A stretch of DNA of 64,000 nucleotides. It comes from DATGUN01 sp035301285 (GTDB lineage: Bacteria; Bacillota; Bacilli; Bacillales; Amphibacillaceae). The number at the start of each line of letters is the position of its first letter. The first letter of the stretch is position 1. Both the position numbers and the translations under genes were made by a program. Under the pieces are notes generated by a model. It did no database searches. It saw nothing but the letters and a program-made list of their open reading frames with translations, and was not told the DNA's origin. Of this stretch, positions 43,220 through 52,546 are shown piece after piece. The DNA is taken from the NCBI GenBank assembly GCA_035301285.1, contig DATGUN010000007.1:1-64000 (forward strand). The letters run 5' to 3'.

Positions 43220-44017
43220 TTGGAAAAAGAAATGATTTCTGTATGTTTGGTAGACGATAATCGAGAATTGATCAGTATGATGGAGGAATACTTTGAAGAC
43301 CAGCCAGACATAGAGGTGACTGGAATTGCCTATAACGGACGCGAGTGTCTGGATCTTCTTGATGATATCAATCCCGATGTACTTATTTTAGATATTATCA
43401 TGCCCCATATAGATGGCTTGGCGGTTTTAAGTACATTACGTGATATGGAACCGGAAATGTTTCCCAACGTGATAATGCTAACGGCTTTTGGACAGGAAGA
43501 AGTTATGAAAAAAGCCGTTGATCTCGGTGCTTCTTATTTTGTCCTGAAACCATTTGATATGGAACATTTAACGGATCAGATTCGTCAAGTAGGTGGGCGG
43601 AACAATCAAATATCACCATCATCTCATAAAGCACCTTCAAAATCGAAAAAAGAAAAGCAGAAAAAAGACCTGGAGGCCAATATCACTAATATCATCCATG
43701 AAATAGGTGTACCGGCACATATCAAAGGTTATATGTACTTAAGAGAAGCCATCACGATGGTTTACAATGATATTGAATTATTAGGCTCCATTACAAAAGT
43801 ATTGTATCCAGATATTGCAAAAAAATATAACACGACTGCCTCGCGCGTGGAAAGGGCCATCAGACACGCGATAGAAGTTGCATGGAGTCGTGGGAATATT
43901 GAATCTATATCTGCTTTATTTGGATATACGGTCAATGTGTCCAAAGCCAAACCGACCAATTCCGAATTCATCGCCATGGTAGCGGACAGACTCAGGCTTG
44001 AATATATGGCAAGTTGA
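43220..44017 (+). CDS. spo0A: Sporulation master regulator Spo0A
   Basis: A 265-aa response regulator that, when phosphorylated through the phosphorelay, starts sporulation. The receiver domain has the acidic pair Asp12-Asp13, the phosphorylated Asp58 in LILDIIMPHIDG and the Lys in VLKPFD. A charged linker leads to the DNA-binding domain with TASRVERAIRHAIEVAWSRGN and the sigma-A contact region GYTVNVSKAKPTNSEFIAMVAD. The start is TTG at 43220, 9 nt after a strong AAAGGAGG; B. subtilis also uses a non-ATG start. It is preceded by a sigma-H promoter with 0A boxes. Confidence 0.98.
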   Translation: MEKEMISVCLVDDNRELISMMEEYFEDQPDIEVTGIAYNGRECLDLLDDINPDVLILDIIMPHIDGLAVLSTLRDMEPEMFPNVIMLTAFGQEEVMKKAVDLGASYFVLKPFDMEHLTDQIRQVGGRNNQISPSSHKAPSKSKKEKQKKDLEANITNIIHEIGVPAHIKGYMYLREAITMVYNDIELLGSITKVLYPDIAKKYNTTASRVERAIRHAIEVAWSRGNIESISALFGYTVNVSKAKPTNSEFIAMVADRLRLEYMAS

Positions 44018-44038
44018 TTATCATTCGAATACCTACGT

Positions 44039-44087
44039 AAAAAACACTGTATACGTTATCGATCTGATGTCGTATACAGTGTTTTTA
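44039..44087. terminator. Bidirectional terminator between spo0A and yqzF
   Basis: AAAACACTGTATACG pairs with CGTATACAGTGTTTT around a 15-nt loop, with A and T runs on both sides. Confidence 0.9.
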
Positions 44088-44324
44088 TACGTTTTGCTTG
44101 TGATTTAATTGATGCTTCTGTTTTTTCTTATCCCGATATATGATAAACCCACCTATAAACGTCAAACCTCCCAAAAATAAAATCAGTCCAATGATAAATT
44201 GAATCGACGTGTAGATAAAAATAGTATAAAGTTCATTAAACAAAGCGTCACGCATTAATTTTATGCCAAAGGCCGAAATAACCCCAGGAATAAATAATAA
44301 CAATGCAGCAATAATTCTTGCCAT
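44085..44324 (-). CDS. yqzF: YqzF family small membrane protein (DUF2627)
   Basis: A 79-aa protein with two membrane helices (about 3-20 and 36-62) and a basic His/Lys/Gln tail. The sequence ARIIAALLLFIPGVISAFGIKLMRD is typical of DUF2627; function unknown. GAGGGA lies upstream of the ATG. In B. subtilis yqzF also lies near bkdR. The glpQ and mmg genes found between spo0A and bkdR in B. subtilis are not here. Confidence 0.82.
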   Translation of the reverse strand: MARIIAALLLFIPGVISAFGIKLMRDALFNELYTIFIYTSIQFIIGLILFLGGLTFIGGFIIYRDKKKQKHQLNHKQNV

Positions 44325-44463
44325 GGCATTCCCTCTTTTTCACAATTTGACTTCACCATCATTATAGCAAATAACCTGGAAAAGCAAAATCAAAGTATTC
44401 CTTGCCAATTATTGCATGATAAAGTATGATAATAATGTGCAAAAAATTGCAAGGTGGGGTTGT

Positions 44464-46503
44464 ATGAAACAGGTGCTGATTATTGGTGCAGGTAAAAGTG
44501 GAGGTGTTTTGCTAAAACAATTAATGACTGCAAAAGTGAATGTGGTTGCCATCGTCGCCATCACGGACACGGATGCGTTCCCAATCGCACATGAATACGA
44601 TATCCCAACAAGTACAAATTGGAAGAAATGGTTTCAAGAGGACCTTGACTTCATTGTCGAAACGACAGATGACGATACAGTATTCAACCAATTGCTCGAG
44701 ATGAAAAATCATGAAACGCTCATTATCCCTGCCATACATACATCCTTTTTCTCGACGTTGATTTCTGAGAAAGAATCAATCATTGAACATCTAAAAATAA
44801 AGTATGAAAATAAATCCCTTCTTTTAAATCATATTCGTGATGGTATGGTTGTCGTCAACACAAAAGGAATCGTCCAATTCGCCAACTCAAATGCCGAACA
44901 TATCTTAAATATTTCCAAACAACAATTGGAAAATAAACCGATCGAAACAGTCATTGAAAACAGTAGGCTGCCTCATGTCTTGCGTTCACATCAAAAAGAA
45001 ATCAATCAGCGTTTGGTACTGCAAAGCGGTCGGACGATTATAACAACCAGATTACCCATCTTCAATGTTGAGGATGAACTTGTCGGTGCCTTCAGTATCT
45101 TCAAGGACATTACGGAGGTCAAAAAACTCGCCGAAGAAAATACCGATTTAAAAGAAATCAAAACAATGCTGGAAGCCATCATCCAATCATCTGATGAAGC
45201 GATAAGTGTTGTGGATCAGAATGGTTATGGAATCATGATCAACCCAGCCTATACACGATTGACCGGGTTATCAGAGGAAAACATCATTGGATATCCAGCT
45301 ACAACAGATATATTCGAAGGTGAAAGCATGCATATGAAAGTCCTCGAAACCGGTATTCCTGTTCGTGGCGTTCATATGAAAGTGGGCACCTTAAGACGTG
45401 ATGTCCTAGTCAATGTAGCGCCTGTCATTGTAGAAGGAAAGATTAAAGGCAGTGTTGGCGTCTTGCACGATGTTTCCGAAATCAATTCATTGAACCAAGA
45501 ATTGAAAAAAGCCCGAAAGATCATCCGTAACCTAGAAGCAAAATATACATTCGATGATATTGTTGGCCGATCACCTGAAATGGAATTAACACTCGAACAA
45601 GCGAAAGTAGGGGCCAAAACTCCTGCAACTGTATTGTTACGGGGCGAATCGGGAACAGGCAAAGAACTTTTTGCCCATGCTATTCATAATGAAAGTAAAC
45701 GAAAGGACCGTAAATTTATTCGCTTCAATTGTTCCTCAGGATCGGAAACATATCTGAACATCGAATTATTCGGCCGCGAAGAACAATCAAGTTCACGTCC
45801 AGAAAAAAAAGGACTTTTTGAAGAAGCAAATCATGGCAGTATTTTCTTGGATGAAATCGGTGAACTTTCATTAAACATGCAAGCAAAATTACTCCGCGTT
45901 TTACAAGAAGGGGAAATTGTGAGGGTTGGTGGAACCAAACCAATTACTGTTGATGTCAGAGTCATAACCGCAACAGATATCAATTTGGAAAAAGCTATCA
46001 TGGAGCGTACTTTTCGAGAGGATCTGTACTATCTTTTGAATCGATTACCGATTTTTATGCCGCCCCTTAGAGAAAGGCTAATGGATATCCCTGTACTAAC
46101 GGAACACATCATTGATAAAATGAATCATGAATACAGCAGACATGTGGACTCTATATCAAAGGACGCTATCAGTGAATTATCGAACTACAGTTGGCCTGGT
46201 AACATAAGAGAGCTTGAAAATGTCATTGGTCGAGCAATGATCTATATGGGAAGTGCGATGAATGAAATCCAATTGGAACACTTACCGAATTTACATGTCC
46301 ATACAGTCTTACGGGATACACATTTACAAAACCAGATAGACATACCTCTTCAGGAAGCTGTTGATGGATTCGAGAAGGAGTATATCAATCGTATTTTAAG
46401 GCAGTGCAATTATAATAAGACGAAGACAGCCAAAACATTGCAAATATCCATCCGCAGTCTATACTACAAGATGGACAAATACGAGCTGGAATACAATGAA
46501 TAA
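44464..46503 (+). CDS. bkdR: BkdR-like regulator: PAS, AAA+ and Fis domains, without GAFTGA
   Basis: A 679-aa regulator next to the bkd genes. It has an N-terminal Rossmann-like domain (KQVLIIGAGKSGGVLL, about 1-105), two PAS domains (about 125-230 and 250-355), an AAA+ domain (Walker A LLRGESGTGKELFAHAIH, Walker B GSIFLDEIGE, RTFREDLYYLLNRLPIFMPPLRER), and a Fis-type helix-turn-helix at the C terminus (NYNKTKTAKTLQISIRSLYYKMDKY). The GAFTGA loop that contacts sigma-54 is replaced: between ELFG and KKGLFEE the sequence is REEQSSSRPE. It may therefore work with another sigma factor or as a repressor. The start at 44464 follows AAGGTGGGG; an ATG 48 nt upstream has no such site. Confidence 0.9.
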   Translation: MKQVLIIGAGKSGGVLLKQLMTAKVNVVAIVAITDTDAFPIAHEYDIPTSTNWKKWFQEDLDFIVETTDDDTVFNQLLEMKNHETLIIPAIHTSFFSTLISEKESIIEHLKIKYENKSLLLNHIRDGMVVVNTKGIVQFANSNAEHILNISKQQLENKPIETVIENSRLPHVLRSHQKEINQRLVLQSGRTIITTRLPIFNVEDELVGAFSIFKDITEVKKLAEENTDLKEIKTMLEAIIQSSDEAISVVDQNGYGIMINPAYTRLTGLSEENIIGYPATTDIFEGESMHMKVLETGIPVRGVHMKVGTLRRDVLVNVAPVIVEGKIKGSVGVLHDVSEINSLNQELKKARKIIRNLEAKYTFDDIVGRSPEMELTLEQAKVGAKTPATVLLRGESGTGKELFAHAIHNESKRKDRKFIRFNCSSGSETYLNIELFGREEQSSSRPEKKGLFEEANHGSIFLDEIGELSLNMQAKLLRVLQEGEIVRVGGTKPITVDVRVITATDINLEKAIMERTFREDLYYLLNRLPIFMPPLRERLMDIPVLTEHIIDKMNHEYSRHVDSISKDAISELSNYSWPGNIRELENVIGRAMIYMGSAMNEIQLEHLPNLHVHTVLRDTHLQNQIDIPLQEAVDGFEKEYINRILRQCNYNKTKTAKTLQISIRSLYYKMDKYELEYNE

Positions 46504-46543
46504 ACATGCTGTTTTTTTGAATCGGCGGCTGAAGCGCTTACAA

Positions 46544-46573
46544 TTGTAAAAACCACATTACTTTCTTTATAAT
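46544..46573 (+). promoter_or_regulatory. Sigma-A-like promoter of the bcd/bkd operon
   Basis: TTGTAA (46544-46549) and a perfect TATAAT (46568-46573) with an 18-bp spacer, 51 nt before the bcd start. It agrees with loss of the sigma-54 contact loop in the neighbouring regulator. A GG-N10-GC pair at 46524-46537 is a poor match to the sigma-54 consensus. Confidence 0.55.
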
Positions 46574-46624
46574 GTGTGTAAAGGGACTTATTTTGAAATC
46601 AGAATTTTAAAGGAGGAAACAAAC

Positions 46625-47719
46625 ATGGAGATATTTTCTTATATGGAAAAATACGATTATGAGCAATTGGTGTTCTGCCAGGATAAAAATTCAGGATTAA
46701 AAGCAGTTATCGCCATTCACGACACAACCCTTGGACCTGCATTAGGCGGAACAAGGATGTGGACCTATGATTCCGAGGCAGATGCGATAGAGGATGCATT
46801 GCGGCTTGCAAAAGGCATGACATACAAAAACGCCGCTGCCGGACTTAATCTGGGAGGCGGAAAAGCGGTTATCATCGGCGATCCAAAAAAGGATAAAAGT
46901 CCTGAGCTTTTCAGAGCGTTTGGTCGATATATCCAAAGTCTGAATGGGCGTTATATTTCTGCGGAGGATGTTGGGACAACCGTCGAAGACATGGATTATA
47001 TCCATATGGAAACCGATTTTGTGACAGGAATTTCCCCTGAATTCGGTTCCTCTGGCAATCCATCACCAATGACGGCATATGGCCTTTATACTGGAATGAA
47101 AGCAGCAGCGAAAGAAGCGTTCGGAAGTGATGACCTGAAAGGGAAAACAATTGCTGTACAAGGTGTCGGCAACGTAGCTTTCCGTTTATGTGAACACCTG
47201 CATGAAGATGGCGCAAACCTGGTTGTAACAGATATCAGTGAAGAAGCCGTGCAACGCGCGGTAGATGCCTTTGGTGCAAAAGCGGTGGCTCCGGATGAGA
47301 TTTACGATGTCGATTGCGATATCTATTCTCCTTGTGCACTTGGAGCAACGATAAACGATGATACCATTCCTCGTTTAAAGGCGAAAGTCATAGCAGGATC
47401 AGCGAATAACCAACTGAAATCTGATGAGCATGGGGATGTTTTACATAAAAAAGGAATCCTCTTCACGCCCGATTTTGTTTTGAATTCCGGTGGGGTTATC
47501 AATGTAGCTGATGAGCTTAATGGATATAACAAAGACCGTGCATTGAAAAACATAGATACCATCTATCATAACTTAAGGAAGATCTTTGCGATATCCAAAC
47601 GGGACAATATCCCAACCCACGTGGCAGCTGACCGTATGGCCGAGGAAAGAATTGAATCAACTCGCAAGTCACGTAATCAATTTTTGTTGAATGGTCTACA
47701 CACATTAAGCCGGAGATAG
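46625..47719 (+). CDS. bcd: Leucine/branched-chain amino acid dehydrogenase
   Basis: A 364-aa NAD-dependent enzyme that deaminates Leu, Val and Ile to the keto acids used by the Bkd complex. It has LGPALGGTRMW, the catalytic Lys in RLAKGMTYKNAAAGLNLGGGKAV, the second active-site region ISAEDVGTTVEDM, and the NAD loop VQGVGNVAFRLCEHL. The start at 46625 follows AAAGGAGG; an ATG 51 nt upstream has no site. In B. subtilis ptb lies before and buk after bcd; both are missing here. Confidence 0.96.
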   Translation: MEIFSYMEKYDYEQLVFCQDKNSGLKAVIAIHDTTLGPALGGTRMWTYDSEADAIEDALRLAKGMTYKNAAAGLNLGGGKAVIIGDPKKDKSPELFRAFGRYIQSLNGRYISAEDVGTTVEDMDYIHMETDFVTGISPEFGSSGNPSPMTAYGLYTGMKAAAKEAFGSDDLKGKTIAVQGVGNVAFRLCEHLHEDGANLVVTDISEEAVQRAVDAFGAKAVAPDEIYDVDCDIYSPCALGATINDDTIPRLKAKVIAGSANNQLKSDEHGDVLHKKGILFTPDFVLNSGGVINVADELNGYNKDRALKNIDTIYHNLRKIFAISKRDNIPTHVAADRMAEERIESTRKSRNQFLLNGLHTLSRR

Positions 47720-47793
47720 AAGTTGTAAAAACCGACTCATTTGAAGAAGCGCATGCTTATAATGGGTTCCGGTCTACAAAGGAGTGTTAACAG

Positions 47794-49218
47794 ATGGCAA
47801 ACGAATACGATCTTGTCGTTCTTGGAGGAGGAACAGGTGGATATGTTGCAGCTATCCACGCATCCAAACTTGGGATGAAAGTCGCAATCGTTGAAAAAGA
47901 AAAACTTGGTGGAACTTGCCTCCACAAAGGATGTATTCCATCGAAAGCATTACTTAGAAGTGCTGAGGTATATAGACAGACAAAAGAAGCTTCAGAATTT
48001 GGCATTGAAACACACGAGCCTACCATAAACTTTTCTAATGTACAGAAACGTAAAAACAGTATCATACAAACATTGTATCAAGGTGTCAACGGTCTAATGA
48101 AAAAAGGGAAAATCGATGTCTTTGAAGGTGTTGGACGCATGCTGGGACCAAGTATTTTTTCACCGATATCCGGTGGTACCATTTCCGTTGAATACAACAA
48201 TGGCGATGAAAATACGATGCTTGTTCCAAAAAATGTTTTGATTGCCACAGGTTCAACACCTAAGTCCCTGCCAAACCTTGAGATCGATGGGGAGTTTGTC
48301 ATGTCTTCAGATGAAGCACTGGATATGAACGAGTTGCCTCACTCCATCATCATAATAGGTGGTGGCGTCATTGGTATTGAATGGGCCTCCATGCTAGCTG
48401 ATTTTGGGGTAGATGTAACAGTGCTCGAGTTCTTAGACCACATTTTGCCTACAGAGGATAGAGATATAGTAAAGGAATTGGAAAAACATTTGAAGAAAAA
48501 AGGCATCACGATTGTTAAAGGCGCTAAAGTACTGCCTGAAACGGTTAAAAAAGATAAAGGCATCACAATCGATGCTGAATTAAATGGTGAGAAACAAACT
48601 TTCAAAGCAGATAAAATGCTTGTATCTGTAGGCAGAAAACCAAATACGACCAACATAGGCATTGAAAACACGGATATCATCGTTGAAAAGGAAAACATAC
48701 AAACCAATCATGTCTATCAGACAAAAGAATCCCATATTTACGCCATAGGTGATGTCATCGGTGGCATGCAGCTAGCACATGTCGCTTCACAAGAAGGTGT
48801 GACTGCTGTCAATCACATGGCCGACAATCATCCATTGCCGATCGATGAAAATACCATTCCCGCCTGTATTTATTCTTATCCGGAAGTCGCCAGTATAGGC
48901 TTAACGGAAGAACAGGCAAAGGAAACGACCGCAGAAATTAAAGTAGGAAAGTTTCCATTTAAAGCAGTCGGAAAGTCATTGGTCCAAGGTGATCCTGAAG
49001 GATTCATCAAAGTTATTGCCAATAAAAATACGGATGATGTTCTTGGTGTGCATATGATTGGTCCACATGTAACAGATATGATATCAGAAGCCGGACTGGC
49101 TAAAGTTCTCGATGCTACACCATGGGAAATCGGTGAGACCATCCATCCTCATCCAAGTTTATCGGAGGCCATGAAAGAAGCGGCGCTTGCCGTCGATGGT
49201 AATCAAATACACGGCTAA
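47794..49218 (+). CDS. lpdV: Dihydrolipoamide dehydrogenase (E3) of the Bkd complex
   Basis: A 474-aa flavoprotein that reoxidises the lipoyl group of BkdB with NAD. The FAD loop is VVLGGGTGGYVAAIHASKLG, the redox disulfide GGTCLHKGCIPSKA (Cys42 and Cys47), the NAD loop IIIGGGVIGIEWASML, the second FAD motif HIYAIGDVIGG, and the catalytic His-Glu in HPHPSLSEAMKEA. AAAGGAG lies upstream. It is followed by bkdAA at 33 nt. Confidence 0.96.
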   Translation: MANEYDLVVLGGGTGGYVAAIHASKLGMKVAIVEKEKLGGTCLHKGCIPSKALLRSAEVYRQTKEASEFGIETHEPTINFSNVQKRKNSIIQTLYQGVNGLMKKGKIDVFEGVGRMLGPSIFSPISGGTISVEYNNGDENTMLVPKNVLIATGSTPKSLPNLEIDGEFVMSSDEALDMNELPHSIIIIGGGVIGIEWASMLADFGVDVTVLEFLDHILPTEDRDIVKELEKHLKKKGITIVKGAKVLPETVKKDKGITIDAELNGEKQTFKADKMLVSVGRKPNTTNIGIENTDIIVEKENIQTNHVYQTKESHIYAIGDVIGGMQLAHVASQEGVTAVNHMADNHPLPIDENTIPACIYSYPEVASIGLTEEQAKETTAEIKVGKFPFKAVGKSLVQGDPEGFIKVIANKNTDDVLGVHMIGPHVTDMISEAGLAKVLDATPWEIGETIHPHPSLSEAMKEAALAVDGNQIHG

Positions 49219-49251
49219 TTAACATCAATCACTAAAAGGAGGTAAATATTC

Positions 49252-50241
49252 ATGTCAAAAAAACGTCATGAAGAACTGGGGCTGACAAATGACGATGTCT
49301 TGGAAATGTATAAAACAATGCTATTAGCACGTAAACTTGATGAAAGAATGTGGCTATTGAACCGTGCAGGGAAAATTCCTTTCGTCATATCCTGTCAGGG
49401 CCAAGAAGCGGCACAAGTGGGTGCATCTTTTGCATTGAACAGAGATAAGGATTATACCGCACCTTACTACCGGGATATGGGTGTTGTGCTTTCATTCGGT
49501 ATGACGGCCAAAGATCTAATGTTGTCTGCATTTGCCAAAGCAGAAGACCCCAACTCAGGTGGCAGACAAATGCCAAGTCATTTCGGTCAAAAGAAAAATC
49601 GGATATTGACTGGCTCATCACCCGTTACGACACAGTTGCCGCATGCAGTAGGTGTTGCACTTGCGGGTACAATGGAAAAGAAAGATTTTGTTTCATTCGT
49701 TACATTAGGTGAAGGTTCTTCAAACCAGGGTGACTTCCATGAAGGTTTGAATTTTGCCGGCGTCCATAAATTACCTGTTATTACAATGGTTGAAAATAAT
49801 AAATATGCCATTTCTGTTCCTTTGGAAAAGCAATTGGCAGCCGAAAAGGTTTCTGACCGTGCCATTGGATATGGCATGCCTGGCTATACAATCGACGGAA
49901 ATGATCCATTGGAAGTATATGAGGTCGTAAAAGATGCCAGGGAACGTGCCATAAATGGTGACGGGCCAACCTTGATTGAAGCCATCACATATCGATTTAC
50001 CGCACACTCCAGTGACGATGATGATCGATACCGTGAAGCGGACGAAGTGAAAGAAGCCAAGAAAAAGGATGGTATTATTTCATTCGGGAGCTACTTGGAA
50101 TCCTCAGGCATCCTGACTGACGCTATTAAAAAAGAAATTACAGAAGACATCGACAAAACCGTAAATGAAGCAACGGATTACGCGGAAAATGCCGCCTATC
50201 CGGAACCGGAATCAACGCTTGACTTTGTTTATGAACAGTAA
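49252..50241 (+). CDS. bkdAA: Branched-chain 2-oxoacid dehydrogenase E1 alpha
   Basis: A 329-aa thiamine-diphosphate subunit. The TPP/Mg motif is TLGEGSSNQGDFHEGLNFAGVHKLPVITMVENN (GDG-type, ending NN), and the loop TYRFTAHSSDDDDRYRE corresponds to the phosphorylation-loop region. Together with BkdAB it decarboxylates 2-oxoisovalerate, 2-oxo-3-methylvalerate and 2-oxoisocaproate. AGGAGG lies before the ATG. The start codon of bkdAB lies 15 nt beyond its stop. Confidence 0.96.
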   Translation: MSKKRHEELGLTNDDVLEMYKTMLLARKLDERMWLLNRAGKIPFVISCQGQEAAQVGASFALNRDKDYTAPYYRDMGVVLSFGMTAKDLMLSAFAKAEDPNSGGRQMPSHFGQKKNRILTGSSPVTTQLPHAVGVALAGTMEKKDFVSFVTLGEGSSNQGDFHEGLNFAGVHKLPVITMVENNKYAISVPLEKQLAAEKVSDRAIGYGMPGYTIDGNDPLEVYEVVKDARERAINGDGPTLIEAITYRFTAHSSDDDDRYREADEVKEAKKKDGIISFGSYLESSGILTDAIKKEITEDIDKTVNEATDYAENAAYPEPESTLDFVYEQ

Positions 50242-50255
50242 GGAGGGGTATGAGT

Positions 50256-51239
50256 ATGCCAGTAATGTCATATATTCAAGCAATAACGAGTACATTGAAG
50301 GAAGAATTAGAACGGGACGATAAAGTGTTCATCTTGGGTGAAGATGTCGGTAAAAAAGGCGGTGTTTTCAGGGCAACGGATGGTTTATATGATCAATTCG
50401 GAGAAGAACGTGTCATCGATACACCACTAGCGGAAAGTGCCATTGCCGGTGTTGGCATTGGTGCTGCTATGTATGGAATGCGCCCCGTTGCAGAAATGCA
50501 ATTTGCGGATTTCATCATGCCGGCTGTCAACCAGATCATTTCAGAAGCAGCAAAGACCCGCTATCGTTCAAATAATGATTGGAATTGTCCCATTACAATC
50601 CGTGCACCGTATGGCGGGGGTGTAAATGGTGCGCTCTATCATTCACAGTCTGTCGAGTCCGTCTTTGCCAATCAACCTGGATTGAAAATTGTCATGCCAT
50701 CCACACCCTATGATGTGAAAGGATTACTGAAAGCGTCCATTCGTGATAATGATCCAGTCCTGTTTTTTGAACATAAACGTGCCTATCGATTATTGAAAGG
50801 GGATGTCCCTGAAGAAGATTATGTTCTTCCAATCGGAAAGGCTGATGTAAAAAGGGAAGGTTCAGATGTTACGATCATCACATACGGATTGTGTGTACAT
50901 TTCGCCTTGCAAGCAGCAGAAAAACTTCAAGAAGAGGGGATAGATGCACATATACTTGATCTTAGAACAGTCTATCCGCTTGACAAAGACGGTATTATCG
51001 AAGCAGCCAAAAAAACAGGCAAAGTCCTTCTTATTACAGAAGATAATAAAGAAGGCAGCATCATCGGGGAAGTCTCTGCCATTATCGCGGAAAACTGCCT
51101 GTTCGATTTGGATGCGCCTGTTCAGCGACTTGCTGGACCGGACGTTCCATCGATGCCGTATGCACCGACAATGGAAAAGTATTTCATGATGAATCCAGAT
51201 AAAGTTGAAACAGCAATACGAGAACTAGCCGAATTTTAA
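50256..51239 (+). CDS. bkdAB: Branched-chain 2-oxoacid dehydrogenase E1 beta
   Basis: A 327-aa partner of BkdAA. It has the family segments FILGEDVGKKGGVFRATDGLYDQFGEERVIDTPLAESAI, MRPVAEMQFADFIMPAVNQI, and PYGGGVNGALYHSQSVE. The start at 50256 is preferred to the ATG at 50250: AGGAGG (50241-50246) is 9 nt from the former and only 3 nt from the latter, and the N terminus then equals that of B. subtilis BkdAB in length. Confidence 0.96.
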   Translation: MPVMSYIQAITSTLKEELERDDKVFILGEDVGKKGGVFRATDGLYDQFGEERVIDTPLAESAIAGVGIGAAMYGMRPVAEMQFADFIMPAVNQIISEAAKTRYRSNNDWNCPITIRAPYGGGVNGALYHSQSVESVFANQPGLKIVMPSTPYDVKGLLKASIRDNDPVLFFEHKRAYRLLKGDVPEEDYVLPIGKADVKREGSDVTIITYGLCVHFALQAAEKLQEEGIDAHILDLRTVYPLDKDGIIEAAKKTGKVLLITEDNKEGSIIGEVSAIIAENCLFDLDAPVQRLAGPDVPSMPYAPTMEKYFMMNPDKVETAIRELAEF

Positions 51240-51262
51240 ACGTATAAGGAGGTATCGATTTT

Positions 51263-52546
51263 ATGGCTACCGAAAATATAAACATGCCACAGCTTGGCGA
51301 GAGTGTCACAGAAGGAACCATCAGCACTTGGCTCGTCAAAGCAGGTGAACATGTGAATAAATATGACCCGATCGCCGAGGTCATGACAGATAAGGTAAAT
51401 GCTGAAGTCCCTTCATCGTTTACAGGCACAATAAAGGAACTTGCAGCTAATGAGGGAGATACCATACAGGTAGGCGAACTCATGTGTTACATTGAAACGG
51501 AGGAAGAAACAGACACTTCAAATTCAACGTCCAAGCCAGATAACGAAAATAAAGAGGATAAAAAAACTGCAACCGAAGATGTTTCCAATCGTGAAGATCA
51601 ATCCATGAAAAAAAGATATTCTCCAGCTGTTTTACGTTTGGCACAGGAAAATGATATTGATTTGGAACAGTTGACCGGAACAGGACGTGGAGGCAGAATC
51701 ACAAGAAAAGATATTGAAAAACATATCACATCAGGTGCATCTTCCAAAACAGGACCAACGTCGGATATGGTTCAGTCCGAAGAACCGCCATCTTATAAGA
51801 CTGAACAACCATCAACATCTTCCGCACCTGACGTGAAAGCATCATCTGGTGATGTCGAAATCCCCGTCAAAGGCGTGCGTAAGGTTATTGCAGACAATAT
51901 GGTCAAATCAACCACTGAGATACCTCATGCTTGGATGACTGTGGAAGTTGATGTGACGGAATTGGTCGCTTATCGAAATGCAATCAAAGATGAGTTCAAA
52001 CAAAAAGAAGGGTTCAGCCTAACATTTTTTGCCTTCTTTGTTAAATCCGTTGCACGAAGCTTAAAAGAGTATCCTCAGCTGAATAGTATGTGGGCGGGTG
52101 ACAAAATCATCCAGAAAAAAGATATCAATTTATCCATCGCGGTTGCCAAAGAGGATCAATTATATGTTCCAGTCATCAACCACGCTGATGAAAAAAGCAT
52201 CAAAGGGATTGCAAAAGATATTACAGAATTGGCTACAAAAGCTCGCTCTGGAAAATTAACAACCAGTGATATGCAAGGCGGAACATTCACCGTCAACAAT
52301 ACCGGTTCGTTTGGATCAATCCATTCAATGGGTGTCATCAATCATCCCCAGGCTGCTATTTTACAAGTCGAATCCATTGTGAAAAGACCGATGATTGTTG
52401 ATGGAATGTTTGCAGCCCGTGACATGGTCAACTTATCATTATCACTTGATCACCGTATATTGGATGGATTGGTCTGCGGCAAATTTTTACAAAGTGTCAA
52501 ATCAAACCTGGAACAGATCAACAAGGATACAACCAATATTTATTAA
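51263..52546 (+). CDS. bkdB: Branched-chain acyltransferase (E2) of the Bkd complex
   Basis: A 427-aa core subunit. The lipoyl domain (1-80) has the modified lysine in MTDKVNAEV (Lys44). A charged, Ser/Thr-rich linker leads to the peripheral-subunit-binding domain (RYSPAVLRLAQENDIDLEQLTGTGRGGRITRKDI, about 117-152), a second linker, and the catalytic domain with LSLDHRILDGL (HxxxDG). It transfers the acyl group to CoA, giving isobutyryl-, 2-methylbutyryl- and isovaleryl-CoA. AAGGAGG precedes the ATG. Confidence 0.96.
   Translation: MATENINMPQLGESVTEGTISTWLVKAGEHVNKYDPIAEVMTDKVNAEVPSSFTGTIKELAANEGDTIQVGELMCYIETEEETDTSNSTSKPDNENKEDKKTATEDVSNREDQSMKKRYSPAVLRLAQENDIDLEQLTGTGRGGRITRKDIEKHITSGASSKTGPTSDMVQSEEPPSYKTEQPSTSSAPDVKASSGDVEIPVKGVRKVIADNMVKSTTEIPHAWMTVEVDVTELVAYRNAIKDEFKQKEGFSLTFFAFFVKSVARSLKEYPQLNSMWAGDKIIQKKDINLSIAVAKEDQLYVPVINHADEKSIKGIAKDITELATKARSGKLTTSDMQGGTFTVNNTGSFGSIHSMGVINHPQAAILQVESIVKRPMIVDGMFAARDMVNLSLSLDHRILDGLVCGKFLQSVKSNLEQINKDTTNIY

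Noticed and set aside
46524..46537. Sigma-54 promoter (GG-N10-GC) before bcd
   Set aside because: Only the invariant GG and GC match; the TGGCAC and TTGC contexts do not, and the regulator lacks GAFTGA. A sigma-A-like promoter 7 nt further fits better.
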